Shown: piece by piece, positions 33,232 to 42,004 of the stretch
Numbering within the stretch: position 1 is the stretch's first letter
How the letters are laid out: each line of letters begins with the position of its first letter
Assembly (NCBI GenBank): GCA_016719135.1
Contig: JADKAV010000004.1
Coordinates: 118,501 to 182,500 of the forward strand
From: Micrococcales bacterium
GTDB lineage: Bacteria > Actinomycetota > Actinomycetes > S36-B12 > UBA10799
Length of the DNA: 64,000 bases
Reading direction: 5' to 3'
Notes under the pieces: generated by a model
What the model saw: only the letters and a program-made list of their open reading frames with translations
Databases searched by the model: none
What the model was told of the DNA's origin: nothing
Position numbers and translations under genes: made by a program

Positions 33232-35292
33232 ATGAACGACTACGACGTTCTCTTCGAGCCCGTTCGTATCGGACCCAAGATCGCCCCGAACCGCTTCTAC
33301 CAGGTCCCCCACTGCAACGGGTTGGGCTACCTCCGGCCGAGATCTCACGCCGCCATGCGGGGGGTCAAAGCCGAGGGTGGATGGGGGGTTGTCTGCACCG
33401 AGGAGGTGGAGATCCACCCGAGCGGCGACATCGCGCCATGCATCGAGGGACGGATCTGGGACGACCGGGACGTCGAAGGCCACCGTCTGATGACGCAGGC
33501 CGTGCACGCTCATGGCGCGCTCGCCGGCATCGAGTTGACGCACGCGGGACTCGACGCGGCAAATCAGTTCTCCCACCTCACTCCGATCGGTCCGAGCAGC
33601 CAGGGAGTGCTCGGCGGGACCGGGTTCGAGCCGGCCCAGACCCGCGCGATGACCCGTCGCGATTTCGCCGACGTGCGCCGCTGGCACCGCAAGGCGGCTC
33701 TGCGGGCGCGGGACGCCGGGTTCGACATCGTCTACTGCTACGCCGCACACGGTCTGACGCTGCCGATGCAACTACTGTCACGACGGCACAACGACCGCAC
33801 CGACGAGTACGGGGGCAGCCTGGTCAACCGGGTGCGCTTCCTGCGGGAGATCATCGAGGACACCCTGGATGCCGTGGGCGATGACTGCGCCGTTGCCGTG
33901 AGGCTGGCGGTGGACGAGTTGCTCGGCCCCGACGGCATCACCCACGACGGGGAGGGCGCGGAGATCGTCGCCATGCTGGCCGAATTGCCCGACCTGTGGG
34001 ACGTGAACATCTCGGACTGGAGCAATGACTCCGCCACATCCCGCTTCACCCCGGAAGGTCACCAGGAGCAATACATCGCGTTCGTGAAGTCGCTGACCTC
34101 CAAACCCGTGGTCGGTGTCGGCCGCTACACGAGCCCGGACGCCATGGTGTCCGCGGTGCGCCGGGGGGTGCTCGATCTGATCGGAGCCGCCAGGCCATCC
34201 ATCGCCGATCCCTTCCTCCCGGACAAGATCCGCCAGGGCAGGCTGGGCGCCATCCGCGAGTGCATCGGCTGCAACATCTGCGTAGCCACCGACCCCAGGG
34301 GCCTCCCCATCCGGTGCACCCAGAACCCGACGATGGGCGAGGAATGGCGCCGTGGATGGCACCCGGAAAGGATCGCGCCGGCATCGAAACCAGCGGATGT
34401 GATGGTTATCGGAGCCGGTCCGGCGGGCCTCGAGGCAGCACGTGCCCTGGGCCAACGCGGTCACCGTGTACAACTGCTCGACGCACGCCCCGAGGTGGGT
34501 GGGCGCGTGACCCGCGAGGCGCTCCTGCCCGGGTTGGGCCCGTGGCGACGGGTCGTGGAGTGGCGTCGTGGCGAGATCGCAGAGCTGCCGGGCGTCGAGG
34601 TCTTTCCAGCCTCACCGATGACCGCACAGGACGTGCTGGACTCGGGTGCGCGTCAGGTCGTCGTCGCCACGGGAGCCACCTGGCGGCGCGACGGCCGCGG
34701 ACGGTCGAACGGCTTTGCGGTCGCCGGGCACGAACACTCAGACGTGTTCACCCCCGACGACGTCCTCGACGACCTTGAAAGCGGTCAGTGGCGCATTCCC
34801 CCAGGACGCGTCGTGATCTACGACGACGACCACTATGTGATGGGTGGTCTGCTCGCCGAACTGCTTGCCGCGCGTGGTCACGAGGTCGAGTTGCTCACCC
34901 CCGCCCCGCTCGTGTCGCACTGGACCCAGTACACCCTCGAGCAGGAGCGCATCGAGCACCGCCTGCGCAGCCTCGGCGTCCAGATCCACACCCGGACAAC
35001 GCTGCGGTCCATCGGGGCCGACCATGTGGTGGCCGAGGCGGTCATCGGCGGCCGGACCAGCGAACTACCGCGCCGATCGGTGGTTCTGGTCACTGACAGA
35101 CTGCCGCGCACGGACCTCCACGAGGAACTGGTCGGAGCCCTCGCCGCCGGCGCACTCGACAGCCTGCACCTCATCGGGGACGCCGACGCCCCCGGCCTGA
35201 TCGCGCAGGCGGTCTTCGCGGGCCATCGGGCGGCCCGTCAATTCGGCGAGTCCGTGGATCCCGACGCAGTGGAGTTCCTGCGCGAGGGCTAG
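33232..35292 (+). CDS. Trimethylamine/histamine dehydrogenase-like iron-sulfur flavoprotein
   Basis: 686 residues. Aligns by eye along its length with trimethylamine dehydrogenase (TMADH): N-terminal OYE-type TIM barrel with FMN, a 4Fe-4S cluster, then ADP/FAD-binding domains (VIGAGPAGLEAARALG). Cys28 in YQVPHC matches the covalent 6-S-cysteinyl-FMN Cys30. Cluster Cys are 344, 347, 350 (CIGCNIC) and 362. Tyr170, His173 and Asp266 match the Tyr169/His172/Asp267 triad. The TMA aromatic bowl (Tyr60, Trp264, Trp355) is Glu58, Trp263, Asp354 here, closer to histamine dehydrogenase (Gln, Trp, Asp). The substrate is therefore probably a charged amine. ATG 33232 was preferred; GTG 33223 is possible. 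Confidence 0.88.
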   Translation: MNDYDVLFEPVRIGPKIAPNRFYQVPHCNGLGYLRPRSHAAMRGVKAEGGWGVVCTEEVEIHPSGDIAPCIEGRIWDDRDVEGHRLMTQAVHAHGALAGIELTHAGLDAANQFSHLTPIGPSSQGVLGGTGFEPAQTRAMTRRDFADVRRWHRKAALRARDAGFDIVYCYAAHGLTLPMQLLSRRHNDRTDEYGGSLVNRVRFLREIIEDTLDAVGDDCAVAVRLAVDELLGPDGITHDGEGAEIVAMLAELPDLWDVNISDWSNDSATSRFTPEGHQEQYIAFVKSLTSKPVVGVGRYTSPDAMVSAVRRGVLDLIGAARPSIADPFLPDKIRQGRLGAIRECIGCNICVATDPRGLPIRCTQNPTMGEEWRRGWHPERIAPASKPADVMVIGAGPAGLEAARALGQRGHRVQLLDARPEVGGRVTREALLPGLGPWRRVVEWRRGEIAELPGVEVFPASPMTAQDVLDSGARQVVVATGATWRRDGRGRSNGFAVAGHEHSDVFTPDDVLDDLESGQWRIPPGRVVIYDDDHYVMGGLLAELLAARGHEVELLTPAPLVSHWTQYTLEQERIEHRLRSLGVQIHTRTTLRSIGADHVVAEAVIGGRTSELPRRSVVLVTDRLPRTDLHEELVGALAAGALDSLHLIGDADAPGLIAQAVFAGHRAARQFGESVDPDAVEFLREG

Positions 35293-35380
35293 GCCGGTCT
35301 GGTCAGCACCGTCATCCGGCAGAGGGCACTTGGGGTCGCAGGACTGCTAGCGTCACAGGCACTCCGGCAGAAGGATCGAG

Positions 35381-36718
35381 ATGGCAACTCGCACTGCAGC
35401 ATTCATCGGAACCCTCGCAGCGGCAGTCCTCGGCGGTGCGGCGTTGTTCGTGACCGCACCTGCGACATCGTTGGTTGACGCTCCTGCATACGTGGTCGAC
35501 GAAGCCACGGCCGACTCAATCGACACCCCGATCACCCCCGAGCTGATCGACTTCTACAAAGTGCAATCGTGGCAGCCCGGGGAGCCCGGAACGTTGGTCA
35601 AGGCGCAGCGGATCCCCGACGCCCCACCGGGTGTGCAGATGTACCGCATCATGTACCAGTCCACCGACCTGCAGGGCAACGCGATCCCGGTGACCGCACT
35701 GTTCGCGGCGCCTGACACAACCTCCCCTGAAGGTGGCTTCCCCCTCGTCGGCTTCGCGCACGGGACCACAGGCATCGGCCAGATGTGCGGCATCAGCCAC
35801 ACGCCACTGACACCTCAGACTCCCGGCTACAGCGCGTGGGTGCCACACATCGAACCTCTGGTCCGACAGGGGTGGGCGGTCGTGGCCAGCGACTACTCCG
35901 GGATGGGTGCGCCGGGGCCATCGTCCTACTTGGTGGGCCCCCTGGAAGCGCGCGGGATCCTCGATTCGATGCGCGCGGTGCTACCGGCGTCAGCCACGAC
36001 CGGCAACATCGCGATCAACGCCTCCGAGTTGGGCATCTATGGAAAGTCCCAGGGCGGTGAAGCGGCCATGTCCGCCCTGCAACTGGCACCCAGCTATGCG
36101 CCCGACCTGGAGATCGACGGTGGCGTGATTCTTGCGCCCGGCTTCACGCCGCCCATCCAAGGCGTCCTCGACGCGGTTGCCAGCAACCCGACCAGTACGT
36201 CGCAGAACATGTTCGTCCTGCTGATCGCGCAATCGTTCGCCGAGAACTACCCCGACCTCGTCGACCTCGACGACATCCTGAGCCCCGCGGGCCAGGAGAA
36301 GACGAAACTGCTTGCGACCACGTGTGGCACCGACCTGGCCGACCAGGTGTCAGATGTGCCGCTGAGCCAACTGCTGAACACGCCACTGGCCACCGGACTC
36401 GTCAGCGCTTTGAGCGAGGCGATGCCCGGCACGGAGCAACTGGAGATGCCGATCGTGGTCGTGCAGGGTCTGGAGGACGTGACGATCCTTCCGCAGTTCA
36501 CGCATGCACAGGTCATGAGCCAATGCGCTCTGGGTAGCACCGTTTGGTACGTGCGCTACCCGTTCGACGACCACGGCTCCCTGAACTTCCAGGCGCGTGT
36601 CAGCGATCCGAAGGTGACCGACTGGATGCAAGCCCGATGGGAGGGCCAGAAGGCCCCGTCGAACTGCGACAACCAGTTACTCGGGACGACAGCTCAGGCG
36701 ACGGGAGTGAACCGATGA
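35381..36718 (+). CDS. Secretory lipase-family alpha/beta hydrolase
   Basis: 445 residues with an N-terminal signal sequence (AAFIGTLAAAVLGGAALFVTAPATS). It is a LIP-type lipase/esterase: VGFAHGTTGIGQMCG oxyanion region, VASDYSGMGAPGP, nucleophile elbow YGKSQGGEAA, late Asp in VVVQGLEDVTI and catalytic His in DDHGSLN. It is probably exported to hydrolyse acylglycerols or other esters. AAGGATCGAG precedes the ATG. Its stop overlaps the next gene by 4 nt (ATGA). Confidence 0.88.
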   Translation: MATRTAAFIGTLAAAVLGGAALFVTAPATSLVDAPAYVVDEATADSIDTPITPELIDFYKVQSWQPGEPGTLVKAQRIPDAPPGVQMYRIMYQSTDLQGNAIPVTALFAAPDTTSPEGGFPLVGFAHGTTGIGQMCGISHTPLTPQTPGYSAWVPHIEPLVRQGWAVVASDYSGMGAPGPSSYLVGPLEARGILDSMRAVLPASATTGNIAINASELGIYGKSQGGEAAMSALQLAPSYAPDLEIDGGVILAPGFTPPIQGVLDAVASNPTSTSQNMFVLLIAQSFAENYPDLVDLDDILSPAGQEKTKLLATTCGTDLADQVSDVPLSQLLNTPLATGLVSALSEAMPGTEQLEMPIVVVQGLEDVTILPQFTHAQVMSQCALGSTVWYVRYPFDDHGSLNFQARVSDPKVTDWMQARWEGQKAPSNCDNQLLGTTAQATGVNR

Positions 36719-37938
36719 ACAACGAAGTCCTGCTCCCGGCCGTGCTGGGAATCACGTTCGGCCTGCTGCTCGTCGCAGTGGCCGCGTACCGTTCCGCGAA
36801 CGACCCTCGGGACGGGGCACGACGCCGTGCTGCAGCGGCCGCCCTGTTGCTGTACGCGGTGCTCGCCGTTCCCTTCTTTGCTCGAGGCGGGATGACACTG
36901 CTGTGGCTGCTGTGGCTGCTGGTGCTGCTCGTGGTCGTGGTCCTCACGTTCGTGGCGGCTTCGCTCAGTGCACGCCGAGACGTTGCCTTGACCGCCGGTC
37001 AGCGGATGGTGTCTGCTGCCGTGGGCATCGCGCTGGCCGCACTGCTGCTGATCTCAGCCGCCCAGACCATCTCTTTGCTGACCCGCGTCGATCCTCGGAC
37101 GCTGGTGGTCGTTCTGGCTGTCGTCACCGGACTCGTTGCCGCACTGCAGGGCCTGGCTGCGGCCGGTCGCCTCGGCTCCACGGCGATCTGGCTGCTGTTG
37201 TTCCCGATCGTTGTGAGTCTTGCACTGGGATTTTTCTTGGGCGGATTCGGGGAGGTCGTGTCACCGATCGTGCCGGTCGACGGACCGTCGGTGATGGTGA
37301 TCGTGGGCCTTGCGTGCGCCCTGTTCGTCATCGCTTGGGCGGACCCCGGACTTGGCGCACTCAGTCGGCCGTTCGCCGGACAGCGTCGCTCTGTCACGGT
37401 GATCCTGGTGGCCGCCCTCGGCGTCGTGGTGCTGATTGGGTTGGGACAGCTCATGTTCCTCGGAGGTTCCGTGCTCGCCCCGTCGATGCAGTTCTTCGTC
37501 GTCCCGTCGAACCTCGACATCGTGCCGGCGCTCATCGCCGTTGTCCTGACGGTCCTCAGCATGGTGTTCGCGGCTTTGGTCACGATTCCTCTGGCTGGCG
37601 TCGGTTCCCTGGCTGACAAGGGAAGGGCCGCGAAGTGGGTGCTCGCGGCGACCGTCATCGCAGCGCTGTTGGCGCTCGCGGATCCCGGGGCAGAACGGAT
37701 CATCATCGCCGCCAGCCTGATCGGCGCGGCGTACCTCGGCGCGCATCTGTCAGCAAGCCGCACGGACAGGGGTCTTTGGGCCGGGGTTGCAGCCGCGGCT
37801 GTGGGGACCGCGCTACTGGCGGTTTTGGGTCAATTGGAGTTCGGCGTAGTTTCGATCTTGGTGCTGGCCGCGGTTGCTGCGGTGGCGGCAGTGGTGGCGC
37901 GGGCCGATGAGGGATCCGAGGTCACGGCGTCCGCGTAG
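36715..37938 (+). CDS. Polytopic membrane protein of unknown function
   Basis: 407 residues, almost entirely hydrophobic, with about twelve predicted helices (for example TLLWLLWLLVLLVVVVLTF, SAAVGIALAALLLISAA). There are few charged loops and no recognisable transporter motif. The ATG overlaps the lipase stop, so the two are co-translated, suggesting a partner in lipase export or lipid handling, but this is inference. The 3' end overlaps the convergent vapC by 17 nt. Confidence 0.72.
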   Translation: MNNEVLLPAVLGITFGLLLVAVAAYRSANDPRDGARRRAAAAALLLYAVLAVPFFARGGMTLLWLLWLLVLLVVVVLTFVAASLSARRDVALTAGQRMVSAAVGIALAALLLISAAQTISLLTRVDPRTLVVVLAVVTGLVAALQGLAAAGRLGSTAIWLLLFPIVVSLALGFFLGGFGEVVSPIVPVDGPSVMVIVGLACALFVIAWADPGLGALSRPFAGQRRSVTVILVAALGVVVLIGLGQLMFLGGSVLAPSMQFFVVPSNLDIVPALIAVVLTVLSMVFAALVTIPLAGVGSLADKGRAAKWVLAATVIAALLALADPGAERIIIAASLIGAAYLGAHLSASRTDRGLWAGVAAAAVGTALLAVLGQLEFGVVSILVLAAVAAVAAVVARADEGSEVTASA

Positions 37939-38368
37939 TCCACCTCCAGGGCACGATGACTGTCAGTCCGGGGAACCGCCTGAAGCCTTGATCGAAGGTC
38001 GCGAGACGGGCGCCGAGGTCGATCGCAGTCGCGGCGAGCAAAGCGTCGGGGATGTCGTTTGCCCTTAATGCGAGGTCGTGCACGAGGCGGGTGAACACCG
38101 ACCACCGGCGCGTGGATGGGGCGGGCACGATGGCTGACGGCGCCGAACGCACGGCTTCGCAGACGGCCAGCGCCTCATCAGGCCCGAATGGCTCGCGCAA
38201 GACGCGGTGATTGGTCAACAGACGCGTCGCTGCGGCAAGGACACGGTCCAGAACGGCTACGGGTTCGTCACCACCGAGAGCCTGCTGCAACCAGACCAGT
38301 GCTGCCTCATGCTCCCGGAACTCGCGGCGAGCGGCGTACACGATCACGTTGACGTCGACGAGGATCAC
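37922..38368 (-). CDS. vapC: PIN-domain RNase toxin (VapC-like)
   Basis: 148 residues from a GTG that overlaps the antitoxin stop (GTGA). PIN residues: MILVDVNVIVYAAR (first Asp), NDIPDALLAATAIDLGARLATFDQGF (third and fourth acidic positions). It resembles the VapC subgroup with DVNVxVYA N-termini common in Mycobacterium. All acidic residues look intact. Confidence 0.87.
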   Translation of the reverse strand: MILVDVNVIVYAARREFREHEAALVWLQQALGGDEPVAVLDRVLAAATRLLTNHRVLREPFGPDEALAVCEAVRSAPSAIVPAPSTRRWSVFTRLVHDLALRANDIPDALLAATAIDLGARLATFDQGFRRFPGLTVIVPWRWTTRTP

Positions 38369-38625
38369 GCGTCAGATTCCGCCAGCCCGTTGTCTCCCAG
38401 GACTTCGGCGAGGGCTTCCCTGTTCAAAATGTCCACGAGGGGCTCATCCTGAGCGTTTCCGCCCACCGGGATCGCGACATGGACCCGACCGCTAGTTTCC
38501 GCCTGACGCGCCAAGGCCTCTCGGAGCGCATCCTCCACCACCGAGCTCAGGGTCCTGTGGGAGCGGGCGGCCACTTCCTTGGCCTGAGCCAGTAGACCGT
38601 CGTTGATCGTCACGGTAGTCCGCAC
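38365..38625 (-). CDS. vapB: Ribbon-helix-helix antitoxin (VapB-like)
   Basis: 86 residues. MRTTVTINDGLLAQAKEVAA and HRTLSSVVEDALREALAR form a ribbon-helix-helix DNA-binding domain. The C-terminus (VDILNREALAEVL) should bind the toxin. It is coupled to the toxin gene by a 4-nt overlap. TATGAT lies six bases before the ATG, so the mRNA is probably leaderless, and palindromic sites overlap the promoter. Confidence 0.87.
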   Translation of the reverse strand: MRTTVTINDGLLAQAKEVAARSHRTLSSVVEDALREALARQAETSGRVHVAIPVGGNAQDEPLVDILNREALAEVLGDNGLAESDA

Positions 38626-38628
38626 ATC

Positions 38629-38662
38629 TGCATCATAACATCACACAAGTGCATCATGATGC
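38629..38662 (-). promoter_or_regulatory. vapBC promoter and operator
   Basis: The perfect 12-bp palindrome GCATCATGATGC is at 38651..38662, and the half-site TGCATCAT recurs at 38629..38636, overlapping the -10 TATGAT (minus strand, 38632..38637). This is a good candidate for antitoxin-mediated autorepression. Confidence 0.6.
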
Positions 38663-38730
38663 GGTCTTGCTGACCCTTGGGTAGCGGCCTGTTGTTCGTC
38701 GAGGCCGTTCATCCCCGCGCCCGGCAACCA

Positions 38731-39219
38731 CTACATCAGTCCGGCGGACTCCAGCGCTTTCCGCGCCGCACTCTTGGAGCCACCGAGTGCGACCTTGTAG
38801 GTCTTGCCGTTGGCCTTCAGGATCAGGACGTCGGATCCGACGCCGCCATCGGGCCCGGCGGTCGTCTTGAGTTTCACTTTGGTCACGGCTGCCCGGTCGA
38901 CCGCGAAGTTCGCGGGATGGTCTGCCAGCACCCCCTCCGGCCCCAACTGCTGGTAGAGCTCCACCAACTTCTCGTAGATGTGTGGATTGGCCAGCAACTG
39001 GGCCATGCGCCCCTTACCCTCGCTCTTGGCCTCCTGCTTGCCCCGTTCGGATAACTCCTTCATCCGGGCACCAGTGATGCGGGCGAACAGAATGCGGTTA
39101 TTGGTGATCACCAGTGAGTGCTGACGGCTCTTGAAACCCATGAAACCGGCCTGCAAGGTCACATTCGGAATGATCGTGAGGATCCGCTCCGTCGTCCCGT
39201 ACGGATATTCGATCGTCAT
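38731..39219 (-). CDS. PH-like domain protein of unknown function
   Basis: 162 residues from ATG 39219 (AAGGAG upstream). The fold looks like a bacterial PH domain: TTERILTIIPNVTLQAG, then HSLVITNNRILFARI, and a C-terminal KTYKVALGGSKSAARKALESAG. A charged helical insert lies around residues 50-95. There is no signal peptide or membrane helix. Function unknown. Confidence 0.68.
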   Translation of the reverse strand: MTIEYPYGTTERILTIIPNVTLQAGFMGFKSRQHSLVITNNRILFARITGARMKELSERGKQEAKSEGKGRMAQLLANPHIYEKLVELYQQLGPEGVLADHPANFAVDRAAVTKVKLKTTAGPDGGVGSDVLILKANGKTYKVALGGSKSAARKALESAGLM

Positions 39220-39327
39220 CGCCGACTCCTTCCACCCGAGCGAGTGGGGGCAGCAAGTCCCTTTTCCAGGCTACCCCGTCCGGTCGGTGCAGGATCGTGA
39301 CTCCCACACCAGCTCGCGTTGATCGCC

Positions 39328-39333
39328 TACGAT
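39328..39333 (+). promoter_or_regulatory. Putative -10 (TACGAT) of a leaderless transcript
   Basis: TACGAT is followed by exactly six bases and the GTG start at 39340. This supports GTG 39340 over the upstream in-frame TTG. Confidence 0.45.
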
Positions 39334-39339
39334 CGCCGT

Positions 39340-40419
39340 GTGCCCGATGACCGCGCCGATTCCCTGCGCAGCATCCTCGACCGGACCTACGACGCCCCGG
39401 ACCATCCTGCGCTGATCGAGCAGACCCAGATGTGGCGCACGGCGAAGCCATTCGCCGGCATGCGACTCCTCGACGCGAGCCCGGTTTTCGACAACACCCT
39501 GGCGAAATACGTGCCACTGCTGGCCGGGGGTGCCGAACTCACTGTCTGCTTGTCACCACTGCTGCCGCACGACCGCGAGACGGTGGGCCTGTTGGGTCAG
39601 GTGGGGGTCCCGGTCGTCACCGGTGACAGTTCGACCGAGTACGACGTGGTCCTGGATTGTGCCGGCGCGCTGGCTGAGACTCCGAGCCGTACCGGCTACG
39701 TCGAACTGACCAAGTCGGGAGAACGCGTCTACGAATCCTGCCGCCAACCTGTCTTCCTCGCCGACGACAGCCGCGTCAAACTCATCGAGACCACCCTGGG
39801 AACCGGCGACGGGTTCATTCGAGGCTTGGCGCATTTCGGCCACTGGAATCTCTCGGGGCGCTCGTTGGTGGTCTTCGGCAGCGGGAAGGTGGGCCGCGGG
39901 GCAGCAATGAAGGCCCGCGGTGTCGGCGCTGACGTGACAGTGATCGACTCCGACCCGCACGCGCAGCCCCCAGCCGGCTGCACGCTGATCCCCGCCGACG
40001 ATGTGGCGGTACAGGCACTTCTGGCCAGTGCATGGTGCGTAGTTTCCGCGACCGGTGTGCGCGGGGCACTGGACCCTTGGGCAGACACGCTGATCCGCTC
40101 CGATGCGGTCCTGGCGAACCTAGGCGCAGACGATGAGTTCGGCCCGCACATGCCACCCGACCGCGTCCTCAACGACAAAGCGCCTGTGAACTTCGCCCTG
40201 GCCGAGCCGACCCGGTTGCGCTACCTGGACGCCACGTTCGCGCTTCACAACGCCTGCGCACTCGCACTGCTCGCAGGGGGAAAGCATGCGGGGCTCAACC
40301 GTCCGCCGCGAGCCGTCGAGGACGAGATCCTCGCCGTGGTTCGCGCCAGCAGCGCAATCACCGGCGAACTGCCCGGGATCGAACACGAACTGCGGTGGCA
40401 GGCGCCTGCTGACCGGTGA
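39340..40419 (+). CDS. S-adenosylhomocysteine hydrolase-like NAD-binding protein
   Basis: 359 residues from a GTG. Shorter than true AdoHcyase (~430-490). The N-terminus (TLAKYVPLLAGGAELTVCLS) and the NAD-binding Rossmann domain (LSGRSLVVFGSGKVGRGAAMKARGVGADVTVIDSD) resemble the SAHH fold, and the region FALHNACALALL recalls the NAD-contacting C-terminal segment. Clear AdoHcyase active-site signatures (for example the NxxDVTNS block) are absent, so it is a divergent relative with unknown substrate. The start was chosen from the leaderless-type promoter. Confidence 0.7.
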   Translation: MPDDRADSLRSILDRTYDAPDHPALIEQTQMWRTAKPFAGMRLLDASPVFDNTLAKYVPLLAGGAELTVCLSPLLPHDRETVGLLGQVGVPVVTGDSSTEYDVVLDCAGALAETPSRTGYVELTKSGERVYESCRQPVFLADDSRVKLIETTLGTGDGFIRGLAHFGHWNLSGRSLVVFGSGKVGRGAAMKARGVGADVTVIDSDPHAQPPAGCTLIPADDVAVQALLASAWCVVSATGVRGALDPWADTLIRSDAVLANLGADDEFGPHMPPDRVLNDKAPVNFALAEPTRLRYLDATFALHNACALALLAGGKHAGLNRPPRAVEDEILAVVRASSAITGELPGIEHELRWQAPADR

Positions 40420-40483
40420 CGGGGGTCCGAGGCGGTCGCCTGACTGGATCGATGTGCGACCCCCGCTGTGTTGACCGCATCGG

Positions 40484-41018
40484 TCAGGACTCGTCACGAT
40501 CCCTTACCGGGATGACCACTTCGTTCCTCCGCAGGAACCATGGTGTCCACGGCGGGTCGAAGCGGGCGTAGCGAGGTCGGCCCTCGACAGTCAGTTCCGC
40601 CTTAGCCAACAGGTCGAGCAGTTCCTTGGTTTCGCGCATCGTAGGCTCTTCGTGACCAGCGCCCTGAGAACGTCAACGCGGCGGCGGTCTGCGCAGGCAC
40701 CCGGCGGGTGCGCACGGACGAGTCTGCCGGCTCCGGAACATCATCCACTGCGAGGCCGGAGGGCATCACGAAACCGACGACGAACACGCCGCTTCTGGGG
40801 TCATGCTCCTGGACGACGGGCGCGGTCATGGCGACCTTGCGCGAGGCCCGGTTGTGCCCTCCGATGTAGCGGGCGAGTTTGGGGAAGGCGAGGTTGCCTG
40901 CCACGCCGAACGGTCCACCGACGTCCACTTCCGCCACAAGGTGTTCGGGGTACCGTCGCAGTTCGAAATCGGGATACCGCTCGAGTACTTCGTACGGCTG
41001 CTGTTCGGTCATGTGCAT
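40484..41018 (-). pseudogene. SOUL heme-binding family protein, frameshifted
   Basis: The first frame (ATG 41018 or 41012) gives the SOUL/HEBP core: YEVLERYPDFELRRYPEHLV, FPKLARYIGGHN, KVAMTAPV, VGFVMPSG, LTFSGRWSRRAYDA. It then runs into a stop near 40602. Shifting frame at about 40632-40640 restores the family C-terminus: ETKELLDLLAKAEL and RYARFDPPWTPWFLRRN, ending at 40484. So one net frameshift splits an otherwise full-length ~180-residue protein. It is either a genuine pseudogene or a sequence error. SOUL proteins bind heme, but their role in bacteria is unclear. Confidence 0.8.
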
Positions 41019-41124
41019 CACCCGTTGCCCACGGTACGCCGCCGGAGCCTCTTCACCCTGTGGACAACCTGACGGCGAACAGTCACGGGGCCGAGACTGG
41101 ACTGGTGAACAGGAAGGAGGCACG

Positions 41125-41664
41125 ATGGCTCTCATGGCCGGCAGGATGCTCAGCCGGGCAGATCTCGACGCCCTGCCCGACGACGGCCTGCGCCACGAAC
41201 TCATCGACGGGTCGTTCGTGATGACGCCCGCCCCCGGAATGGCCCATCAGGACTTCGCCTTCGCGCTTGCCAGGGCTCTGCACGCTGCGACCGAAGGCAC
41301 CGACCTGAAAGTGGTCATGGCGCCGTACGACGTCGCGATCGGAGCCCACGTCGTGGAGCCCGACATCGTCGTTGCCCCGCGCGTTGCGTTCACCGAGCGA
41401 GATCTGCAGATGACCCCACTGCTGGTCGTGGAGGTCCGGTCACCGTCCACCGCGTGGCTGGATGAGGGGCGCAAGCGCAGCATCTACCAGGAGTGGGGGG
41501 TCGCCCACTACTGGCTCGCCGACCCGGCCGAGCCATCGATCACGATTCTCGAGTTGGTTGACGGCCGGTACGAGCAAGCCCAGTTCGCGCGCAACAATGA
41601 GGTTCTGACAGTCAGCAAGCCTCTGACGGTGGACATGACCCCAGGGAAGTTGGTGCAGGGCTGA
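41125..41664 (+). CDS. Uma2/DUF820 family putative endonuclease
   Basis: 179 residues from ATG 41125 with the strong Shine-Dalgarno GGAAGGAGG. Restriction endonuclease-like PD-(D/E)XK fold: ELIDGSFVMTPAPGM near the N-terminus, VVEPDIVVAP (Asp), PLLVVEVRSPST (Glu-x-x), KRSIYQEWGVAHYWLADP (Lys and helix). The family is abundant in cyanobacteria and actinobacteria with no settled function. A terminator hairpin follows. Confidence 0.88.
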   Translation: MALMAGRMLSRADLDALPDDGLRHELIDGSFVMTPAPGMAHQDFAFALARALHAATEGTDLKVVMAPYDVAIGAHVVEPDIVVAPRVAFTERDLQMTPLLVVEVRSPSTAWLDEGRKRSIYQEWGVAHYWLADPAEPSITILELVDGRYEQAQFARNNEVLTVSKPLTVDMTPGKLVQG

Positions 41665-41681
41665 TCGGCACTAGGCATCGC

Positions 41682-41707
41682 GGCCCCCGAACAGATGATC
41701 GGGGGCC
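41682..41707 (+). terminator. Terminator hairpin after the Uma2 gene
   Basis: GGCCCCCGA pairs perfectly with TCGGGGGCC across an 8-nt loop, followed by ATTTCG. Placed 17 nt after the stop. Confidence 0.8.
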
Positions 41708-41734
41708 ATTTCGCATCGATGGCGATGTGACCGC

Positions 41735-41946
41735 ATGCGCACGACCGTTGCACTGAACGACGATGTTGCTGCGGAGGTCGAACGCCTACGCGGAGAACGC
41801 AGCATCGGAGTGAGCGCGGCGGTCAACGAGCTGGCAAGGGTCGGGATGGCACGCCAGCCGGCAGCCAGCCCTTCCATCAGCCTTTCGCACCTCTCGTTCT
41901 GCGGATAGAGGTCAGCAACATCGCTAAGGTCCTTGATGTGAGGTGA
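41735..41946 (+). pseudogene. Orphan VapB-type antitoxin, frameshifted
   Basis: ATG 41735 starts a typical ribbon-helix-helix antitoxin (MRTTVALNDDVAAEVERLR, then SIGVSAAVNELARVGMA) that stops at 41908 after an atypical tail. A frame change around 41860-41872 restores the usual VapB C-terminus (LRIEVSNIAKVLDV) ending at TGA 41946. No toxin gene follows. The intact gene would be about 70 residues. It is a degraded or misread toxin-antitoxin remnant. Confidence 0.68.
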
Positions 41947-42004
41947 ATTGCCCGAGCGCCTCGATCTCGAGTCCCAGATTCCCGAAATTAGTAGGTGCAA
42001 GGGC

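Noticed and set aside
39319..39342. TTG start at 39319 for the AdoHcyase-like gene
   Set aside because: The GTG at 39340 has a -10 hexamer exactly six bases upstream, and the extra seven residues are not needed for the fold.
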